From contig CAOLHI010000058.1 of NCBI GenBank assembly GCA_948474755.1, forward strand, positions 62,001-126,000: DNA of 64,000 nt. Direction: 5' to 3'. Made by a program: the position numbers and the translations under genes. This DNA is from Ctenosaura bakeri. Its lineage: Eukaryota; Chordata; Lepidosauria; Squamata; Iguanidae. Positions 57,068 through 64,000 of this stretch are shown in pieces; within the stretch, counting starts at the first letter, position 1; each line of letters opens with the position of its first letter. The notes below the pieces were generated by a model that was given only the letters and a program-made list of their open reading frames with translations, was not told the origin of the DNA and did not search any database.

Positions 57068-58067
57068 CTAACTCTTTTCCTTGCTCTTTCTTTTTTCTTT
57101 CTCTTTCTTTTCCAATACCTTCTTCTGTTGTTGTATCCTTGTCTTTTTTTCCTCCAGTTTGTTTTTTAACTCTTGTTGTAGCCTTGTCGGTATCCTTTGC
57201 GGATCTTCTGACCCTACTCTGCTTTCTACTTCCGTCATGGCTAATTCCTCTTTATATCGTTTTAGAAAGTCCTGTGCTTTCTGAATAGTATTTAGCACAT
57301 ATCTCTTCTGTGCAAATGTGAAGGTCACACCTTCCCCTTTACACCACCTGTATCTAATTCTGTGTTTCTTCAACACCTGTATCAAAAAGCCATACTCCTT
57401 CCTCTTTTTTAAGACTTGAGAAGGCACGTCTTTAAAAATCTGTAACTCCTTTCCTTCTACCTCGAATCTATTCGTATAGCTTTCTCGCACTACCAACTCC
57501 TTTACTCTTTCCCGGAGAAAGTATACCACAATATCTCTAGGGACCTTCCTTTTCTTTGCCACGAAGGAATTAATACGGAAGATTTTATCGATTTCTAAAT
57601 CCATTTGTTCAGAATTCCAGCCGATATAATTCGCTAGAGCTGGGATTATCCGGTTACATAAATCCTCAGCTTCCTGTTCCTCCAACCCTCTGATCTTCAA
57701 GCACTTGTCTCTAATCTTTATTTCTGTATTTATTGCCTGCACTTCCACTCGTCCTATTTGTTTTCTTAGTTCTGGAGCTTCTTTTTCCAATTTACCTGTT
57801 CTATCTTCTATTGTACTGATTTTTTGGTTTATTGTTTGAATTTCCTTTGTTATATTTATATTTCCTTTGTTATATTTTCCATCTCATGGCCCATATTTCT
57901 CATTTCTTGTCGTATCTCCTTCATTTCTGAGGAAACCTTCTGCATTTCTTTCTTAAAATCCTCCCTCAATTTCTTCAATTTCTTCATTTCTTCTAATAGT
58001 GTGTTCCCAAATTCTAAAAATTTGGGCTGACCTTCTATGGAACCTCTCCTCTGCTGTTGTGCTTTCC
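57068..58067 (-). pseudogene. L1 ORF1 (RNA-binding chaperone), broken by a 20-bp duplication
   Basis: ORF1 protein coats L1 RNA. The C-terminal 240 codons (57068-57790) are open and contain the RRM-like start CLKIRGLEEQEAEDLC, EIDKIFRINSFVAKKRKVPR, then the C-terminal domain with KKRKEYGFLIQVLKK and FTFAQKRYVLNTIQ, and a basic tail rich in KE. The coiled-coil N-terminal part lies in another frame (KKLREDFKKEMQKVSSEM). The two frames are separated by a tandem duplication of ATTTCCTTTGTTATATTTAT (57840-57859 and 57860-57879); 20 bp is not a multiple of three, so this alone causes the break. No initiator ATG is present before the element's 5' end. Confidence 0.9.
57840..57879 (+). repeat. 20-bp tandem duplication inside L1 ORF1
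   Basis: Two copies of ATTTCCTTTGTTATATTT(A/T)(T/C). It introduces a stop in the upstream frame and shifts the downstream frame. Confidence 0.93.
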
Positions 58068-58080
58068 ATGTGCTTTCATG

Positions 58081-59540
58081 GATATAAACCTACTTCTTCA
58101 GATGCAGTGCTAAGTGATATTAAAGCTTCAGGCATAAAACATATTTATACAGTTTTGGCAGTGGTATAGAACTTTTATTATTATTATTATTGAGAGAATC
58201 TTGTAAGACCCAGAAAGATCAAATCATGACCCTTGCCCTAAGTTTTTGAAGAGCTTGTAAAGTAATACAGGTCTTTCAGATCTTTACAGTGGTCAGTTAG
58301 TGTTGATGTGTGAAAGCAACAAATTGGCTAGCGGAACATCAGCTTTCTGGGGTTCCAAACCCTTTCTGAGAAGATTTCTTATGTTATATGTCCAGTAGGA
58401 AAGATACAGTGTGCCATTAAGCTATTGTCTTTGTTCATACCTCTGCTAATGGATTGGAACTTGTGAATATAATTCACTCTTTCTAACCTTCCTTTGTAAT
58501 TTCCTTGTCCAAAGACTGAAATCCATAAATTCCTCATTGTATATCCAAGAAGGTTGAAATGCTCTGCGCCTAGATTTGGGGTATTGTGATTTCTAATGTT
58601 ACATTTGTGCCCATTAATTTTCTTCCACAGACTTTTCTGTTTATCCAGTAAAGAGTGCAGGGGGCATTGCTTACATAAATTAGCATATTTCACATTGGAG
58701 AGAGAGTAAATAAAAGCACCCCTGATGTTGTGAGTAATATTATATGCCCCTGTAATATTGCTCCCAAAGTTATGTGGGGACAGAGTTGGCATCTGGATTT
58801 GTGACAGGGTCTTGTCTCTGTATTATCATCCACATTGTGTATCTTGTTATTAGTAAACAGTTGTTTAAATTGGAGGCTATCTGTAGGCCAATAAAATCCT
58901 TGCAGAGCTTGTGAGAGGGCTGTGTTATTCTTCAGAACTGGTTGCAGTTTGTGGATAGGTTTGAGTGGTTCTCATCTGAGGACTGCACGTGATAACTAAG
59001 GATGTTCTATCATTTTGTGTTTTTGCTCTGTCTTGTAGTAAGTGGTTCCTGGGTATCAGTCATGTTATGTCAATTTATTTCTTTACCTCCTTAGGTATTG
59101 TAGTTTGAAAAAAAAATCTGTTGTATATTGGAGAGTTTTGAGTCTGTCTTGTGGCTCAGAGCAGATACAGTTATATCATGGGTTTGGCTGTAAACAATAG
59201 GTTTGGTAGTATGTTCTGGGTGTAAACTGAAGAACTGTAAGTATTTGTAGCAGCCAGTGGATTTTTCATAGAGTGCAGTGCATAGAAGGTCATTGTGCAT
59301 TGGCTTAGTGGTGTCAGGAAAGTTAAATTGTTGAGTGGATTATTCCAGGGTCAAGTTGATGGTAGAGTGAAAGTTGTTGAAATCTCAGTGGAACTTCTCA
59401 ATTGATTGCTTTCCATATGATCAAATTGCAAAGATGTTATCAAGAAATCATAGGTAGATGAAAGAGTTTTGGGTGCACGTGCTGAGAAAGTGTCATTAAT
59501 TATCAGAGTTGAAGTAGTCTCTCCATGGGTGATGCACTTC
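58081..59540 (-). pseudogene. Penelope-like element: RT C-terminus and GIY-YIG endonuclease, decayed
   Basis: On the minus strand, upstream first, sequence around 59300-59480 gives RT-tail text: an INLTL-like segment, then LYEKSTGCYKYLQFFSLHPE and a VYSQT block. Further on, 58379-58792 encodes the GIY-YIG region: ITHNIRGAFIYSLSNVKYAN, LCKQCPLHSLLDKQKSLWKK, INGHKCNIRNHNTPNLGAEH, FNLLGY and MRNLWISVFGQGNYKGRLER. The order matches Penelope-like elements, where a GIY-YIG nuclease follows the RT. The YIG tyrosine position reads SLLDKQ, so the nuclease is inactive. Several stops and frame changes lie between the parts. The L1 sits in its 3' end. Confidence 0.82.
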
Positions 59541-60977
59541 CTTTTGTAAGGATGTGTTTTACTCCATTGCTTGCTTCTCTCTAAAGAAACTGTGTGGTTT
59601 CATTCTAAAGACATATCATTTAGTATAATGCTTTTCAGGCTATCTGATATGAAAGGCTGATTATGTTTCTTCTCTTAATGTTCCAGGGAATGGTACCATA
59701 TTTGCACCCATTGGGTACAACTATTTCTTTCTTTCCTGGAAACTCTCTGAAGACCAGCAGCTGATGCATCACAAACTATTGCCAAACCAAAGACCACAAC
59801 ATTTAGTAGTGCTATAATAAACAAAGATTGTTAGAATGATTTATAACAGTGGAATTTATTGTGTTAGGAGTGGCATAGGAAGAGCCATAGGTGGTATTGC
59901 TGAATATAATGCAAGAATGCTTTACTTTTCCCCATTGCAGCTCCCAGAAGAAAAGAAAGAAATGAAAGAAAATCAAATTGCGCTCTATGTCATTTTAAGC
60001 AATCGGACCCAAAACCCTGGCCCTGATTATTCTTTGCTGTTGAATATTCCTCTGATGTCACATTATCATGAAATATGATGCTATCTGCTATCCATGTATT
60101 CTTCCTCCAAAGATAATGCATATCATTGAGTAGTAGTGATAGCTGTCTTATAACCTGAGACAAGTTTGTTTTACATATTGAAAGAGAAGGAAAGACAAAC
60201 ATGGAAAGAAACTGAAGATAAATATAAATAAATCAAATATCCAACTTTTCCAGGTTAGCTCTGTGTGTGTGTATGTGTGTGTGCATGTGTTAGAATGCTT
60301 TGTTTGCAAAATCTTAAACAGTTTTTGAGAAAGTCAACTACCCACTCCCAGAATAAATGGAGATTTCCATATCTGAAGACTCTGAGATTTTCTGCTGCCA
60401 TGGAAACAAAGAGAATAAATTCTGTGAAAGTCCTGAAAATACACATTGATGACAGCAGGGATGAGAACAAGCAAAGAACAAACTCAAGGAATAAAAACAA
60501 AGAATAAATAAGAAAGGACAAGCAACCTAAGGTACACAAAGTGCTATATTTTAGTGAATTCATATGCTATTCAACTGTATTTTGTGGACAGGAAAAATAA
60601 TACATTGTTATGGAATATAGTTGTATATTTTCAAAATGTAGAGCATAATATAGAGCTTGGAAAGCTACTCTTAAATGTAATGAGTTACTGTTGCAATAGT
60701 AATACCCTCCCCTCCGTACAAAAAAAGTTATCTGTTTCTCTCTCTTTGCCTTCTTGGTTTTCTTATTCTTTTTTAAAATAACTGTAATTGGTTTTTAAAT
60801 ATCATAATGTTAGAACCAAAGTGTCCTATTTACCTCACCATTGCTCCAACAGCCACAGCAGAGCATGAGGAAACAGCATAGGGATCAAGTATAGCACAAG
60901 GCTGCATTTGAAGCATGTGATATCACTTCTCCAGCAATGAAGCCATAAAAGTAACTGTAAAATTAAGTAATGCTTTA
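59541..60977. other. Non-coding DNA with one microsatellite
   Basis: May include further decayed Penelope sequence near 59550. (GT)n-type repeat at 60261-60292. No gene recognised. Confidence 0.4.
60261..60292 (+). repeat. (GT)n microsatellite, interrupted
   Basis: TGTGTGTGTGTATGTGTGTGTGCATGTGT. Confidence 0.85.
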
Positions 60978-61305
60978 GGCCTGTTTCACACCTTACCTGT
61001 ATCCCTCAATGTCCCAGTGTCATTCCGGTAGTGCCTTTGCCAGGATGGAAGTATGTCTCGAAGGCTACACTGGGGAAAGAAGCACCTAGATAGTGCTTCT
61101 ACCCTTTCTAAATGGCCCCAGCTGATGCAGTTCTCATGCAAAAGGGACTTTTACCAGTTTTTTTCCAGTAATAGTATAATGCCCAATCACAACAGCTGGG
61201 GATGCAACAGGGGTAGGACTGTGACAACATCCTGTGGCAGCACACGTGGTGGCCTGGCTTCAATGTGTCCCCATGCTGGGATGGGGTAGTAGTATAGAAA
61301 TGACC
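60978..61305. mobile_element. Harbinger-like MITE, copy 6 (TTA duplication)
   Basis: Flanked by TTA at 60975-60977 and 61306-61308. Ends GGCCTGTTTCACACCTTACC and GTATAGAAATGACC are imperfect inverted repeats. The interior differs from copies 2 and 3, suggesting a separate subfamily. Confidence 0.75.
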
Positions 61306-61419
61306 TTAGTTATACCACAGAATGAATAAATAAATACCCTCATTAGGTTACAGCTGTAATGTGCGGTATTCATACATCCATTATGGAGGAAAGATATTAA
61401 TTCCAAATACGAAGTTATT

Positions 61420-62355
61420 TGTAATTAGTTATGTCTGAACTCTGTTAAAATTAGAGCAACTATTCTAAACAGTGGACCTAAGAAGGGAAGCATCTTTCTT
61501 CCTGCCTGATGTGTGACTGGTGTTCTTCTAAAGCTCAGTAAAGACTTCATTATTATACATATTCTGTTATCTCTTGGCATGACAGGAACCTGAAAGATCT
61601 TCAACTTTCTGAAAAAACTGAGGTGTACATAATTTTTCATGACCAGCTTGATCATGTTCATTTTTTTCTCCCAAGATGAACCTTTCACCTCACAAATGTG
61701 GCCATTTGGGCTAACTCAGCAAACCTTAAAATCCATTGTCAGTGTTTCAGTCCATTTCCATGTTTGAGCAAATAACATTCTTGTTGCTATTAGTATATAT
61801 CTAAGAAATACTCCATAGATACTATCCAATTCTTTATCCATAACAGCCAACAACAGTATTTCTGGTAACATGATAAAATTTACTTTGAAACATTTTTGGA
61901 CTAACATATAAATCTTAGACCAATAACTTTTTTCCCTTCTTGTAAATCTATCACATATGGAAAAAGGAGCCCACTTTATCCTGATATCCACAATATTGAT
62001 TTGAAACATTCTCTGACATTTTTGATAGCTTATTTGGGGTTAGATACCATCTATACATCATCTTATACAGGTTTTCATTTAAATTACTACAGTAAGTAAA
62101 TTTTAGATCTTTGGAGCACCCTTTCCCCCATTCATCCATATGGACATTAGGTGTAAAATTTTGGATCCATCTTATCATGTACTCTTTTATAGTCTCATTT
62201 TCTGTCTTTAGTTTCAAAAGCCATTTATATACATTTTAAATTACACAATCATCATTTTTTAACAACTCTAAACAAAACTCATTTTCTCTCATCTCTATGG
62301 CTGCATGTCTCTTGTCTTGATTAAATCTGTATTTAAGTGGCGTATAAGCTGTCAG
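61420..62355 (-). pseudogene. Older L1 fragment, ORF2 C-terminus
   Basis: On the minus strand: YTPLKYRFNQDKRHAAIEMR, then KWLLKLKTENETIKEYMIRW, IQNFTPNVHMDEWGKG, MMYRWYLTPNKLSKMSENV and a damaged Cys motif (NQYCGYQDKVGSFFHM, first Cys lost), then FLRYILIATRMLFAQTWKW. Order and wording match the last 300 codons of L1 ORF2 but differ from the copy at 53148, so it is another subfamily. Stops and frame slips at 62236 and 62000. It ends where the Copia LTR region begins. Confidence 0.85.
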
Positions 62356-62471
62356 AAAAAGCTGGGGTAGCATGCCATAAACATGAGCATGACCCACAGT
62401 CAGGCTGTGCTTAAAAACAAGGAAAAAACCTTGTAAGTCCCATAAAACTGCCAGTAAATGAGGCTACTCGA

Positions 62472-62898
62472 TGTAGGCTAAAAAAAACTACTGAATTTAT
62501 TGAAGAGCAAAGCTCAGGTTACATGTCCAGCAATAAAAAGCTAAGTAAAATCCATTGATACAACAGCAAGGGAACAGCAGACAGGAATACGGAGAAATGC
62601 AGGATGGAATGGAATTGCCTGTTGTAGGCAGTTCTTTTTGTAAACTTTTGTCAACATGTTTTCCACTACAACTACAGGAATCAAACCAGACATAGCAATA
62701 CTTTTTGTTTTGGGAAAGTGAATGCTTGTTATGAGAACACAGAACAGAGACACTCTCAGCAACTGCTATCTTGATTTGTGGGCTGGGAAGACAGCTAGGC
62801 GTGTCACAGCTGGTTACTATGGCAGTGAAGTAAACAAGAATTGAATTAACCCTTAACAGAGGAACAGGCAGAGCTGGATGGGCCAGTGAATGTCAACA
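62472..62898 (-). repeat. 3' LTR of the Copia element (approximate inner end)
   Basis: On the minus strand it begins TGTTGACATTCACTGG directly after the polypurine tract. AATAAA lies at 62496-62501 (TTTATT on the plus strand), and the LTR probably ends ...TAGCCTACA at 62472. The low-coordinate end is inferred from the CA dinucleotide and polyA signal, because the other LTR is outside the window. Confidence 0.65.
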
Positions 62899-64000
62899 CT
62901 CCCCTTCTTGTTTCATAGCTGTCCTGTGTATTGGAAAATGCAGGACCTATCAGCCCCAATCTGTTAAGCATTTGAGCATGAGTGACAGCAGACAACGGTT
63001 TTGTAAAAACATCAGCAATATTCTCCTGCGAGGAACAATAATGCAGAATTATAACTTTGTTTTGAACAGACTGTTTTACATTTTGATACTTGACATCAAC
63101 ATGTTTTGTTCCGGACTTTACTCTGTCACTTACAGCCATTTGAACACATGCTTGAGGGTCACAGAAAGTTTTTACAGGCATGTTTACAGGTATGTTTAGG
63201 TCCTTCAGCAACTGCAAGAACCATACCAACTCATTACACAGAGAAGACAAACTGGCAAACTCAGCTTCAGCAGTAGAAGTGGCTAGAGTACTTTGTTTCT
63301 TCACTTTCCAGTCAATCAGAGCCTCACTGTATTTTATAACATAACCAGAAGTGCTTTTGTGATCTGATACATCTTCTGCAAAATTACTATCAGAATAGCA
63401 CACAAGTTCAGGCATTTGGACAGGAGTAATGCACAAACAGTGATCCATGGTACCTTTTAGGTATCTCGACACCCTTTTTACACCTTTCCAGTGATATTGA
63501 GTGGGCTGAGAACTTGCCCTCCCCAATATGTTTACACTCAGGGCAATGTTAGGCCGACAGGTTTCAGCTGGATAGAGAAGACTCTCAGTTACAGACTGAT
63601 ACAGCTTTTTATCTGGAAACATTTCATCACCAACATTTTTTCCAAAACCTTGGACCACTGGCATTTTTACACTTTTACAATCAGTCATGTTACACTTTTC
63701 CAACAGTTTTACAATCTTTTGTTTCTGACTCAGCAGAAAACCATCCTTGGTTTTTTGTATTTCTACCCCAAGGTATTTCTGAACTGGCCCCAGATTCTTG
63801 ATCTGAAACTTTTTGCCCAGTTCATTGGAAAACACTTGCACCTGTTTTTGTGTGTCACAGAGCAAACACAAATCATCCACATACGCCAAAAGAATTTCCA
63901 GACTCTCCCCTGTACCTTGGACATATACACAGGGGTCAGCAATGCTTTGTTTGAACCCACACTCTTGCAAAGCTTTGTCTTAACAAATATTCCAACAACG
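62846..64000 (-). pseudogene. Copia Pol 3' part: RT C-terminus and RNase H, with one stop
   Basis: Minus-strand frame open from 63979 down to the stop at 62846-62848. It contains ADPCVYV and the RT active site LLAYVDDLCLLC (YVDD intact), IKNLGPVQKYLGVEIQ, then the Copia RNase H: ELVCYSDSNFAED, STSGYVI, STLATSTAEAEFASLS, CDPQACVQMA, HVDVKYQNV and ENIADVFTKPL. Catalytic acidic residues are present. A TAA at 63980-63982 interrupts the same frame near the window edge (RCWNIC before it, DKALQECGF after), so this copy is broken at least once. Copia elements are uncommon in amniotes outside squamates. The 5' two-thirds lie beyond the window. Confidence 0.92.
62899..62909 (-). other. Copia polypurine tract
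   Basis: AAGAAGGGGAG on the minus strand, adjacent to the TGTTGAC LTR start. It lies inside the pol frame, which runs about 50 bp into the LTR. Confidence 0.75.

Larger units (their letters stand above)
52496..58067 (-). mobile_element. Nearly full-length L1 retrotransposon with 13-bp target duplication
   Basis: About 5.57 kb on the minus strand: ORF1 (broken), a 188-bp spacer, intact ORF2, then a 650-bp 3'UTR. AATAAA on the minus strand lies at 52507-52512, about 10 bp before a very short A tail. A perfect duplication, ATGTGCTTTCATG, lies at 52483-52495 and 58068-58080. The 5' end at 58067 has no 5'UTR or start codon before the ORF1 frame, so the copy is slightly 5'-truncated inside ORF1. 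The target site on the L1 strand (ATC|CATGAAAG) is not the usual TT|AAAA. The flanks are one Penelope-like element. Confidence 0.95.

Noticed and set aside
1..64000. tRNA, rRNA or other structured RNA genes
   Set aside because: Only the tRNA-like heads of SINEs were found; no free-standing cloverleaf was recognised by eye.

Overview
The window looks like host intergenic or intronic DNA from a squamate reptile (lizard or snake). It is AT-rich and repeat-dense and shows no complete host gene. The assignment rests on the mix of transposable elements. These are a chromodomain Ty3/Gypsy element of the Sushi type, an L1 with a complete ORF2, a BovB/RTE LINE, L2/CR1-type LINEs, a Penelope-like element with a GIY-YIG domain, a Copia element, tRNA-derived SINEs with LINE-like or TTG-repeat tails, and several palindromic MITE families. 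Birds and mammals do not carry this combination, but the species cannot be named from sequence alone.

Layout. 1-16.9 kb is mostly unannotated AT-rich DNA with scattered MITEs, two SINEs, a broken SGNH-hydrolase reading frame from a retroelement (8.5-9.1 kb) and two candidate minus-strand host exons (2515-2726 and 5192-5268). 16,983-23,180 is a full-length, GC-rich Sushi-type Gypsy element with both LTRs, gag, a PEG10-like -1 frameshift site, and a pol damaged by two stops, one frameshift and a catalytic-residue change. 23.2-38.7 kb holds small repeats, a candidate plus-strand host exon (27,120-27,230) and a BovB LINE split by a MITE (28.25-29.5 kb). 38.7-52.4 kb holds a decayed L2/CR1-type LINE, two LTR-like blocks in the same orientation, a palindromic MITE family (one copy inside a SINE) and a CR1 3' end. 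52,441-59,540 is a minus-strand Penelope-like element interrupted by a nearly full-length minus-strand L1. The L1 is flanked by a perfect 13-bp target duplication and has an intact 1243-aa ORF2, but its ORF1 is broken by a 20-bp tandem duplication. 61.4-64.0 kb holds an older L1 ORF2 tail and the 3' part of a Copia element that runs off the window end.

How the parts relate. The elements are nested: L1 in Penelope, a Harbinger-like MITE in BovB, and a palindromic MITE in a SINE. At least five Harbinger-like MITEs share termini, and three have clear TAA/TTA target duplications. They also carry splice-donor-like sequence. The three candidate host exons have canonical splice signals and open frames, but I did not recognise their genes. 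They suggest that the window lies within long introns of one or more genes.
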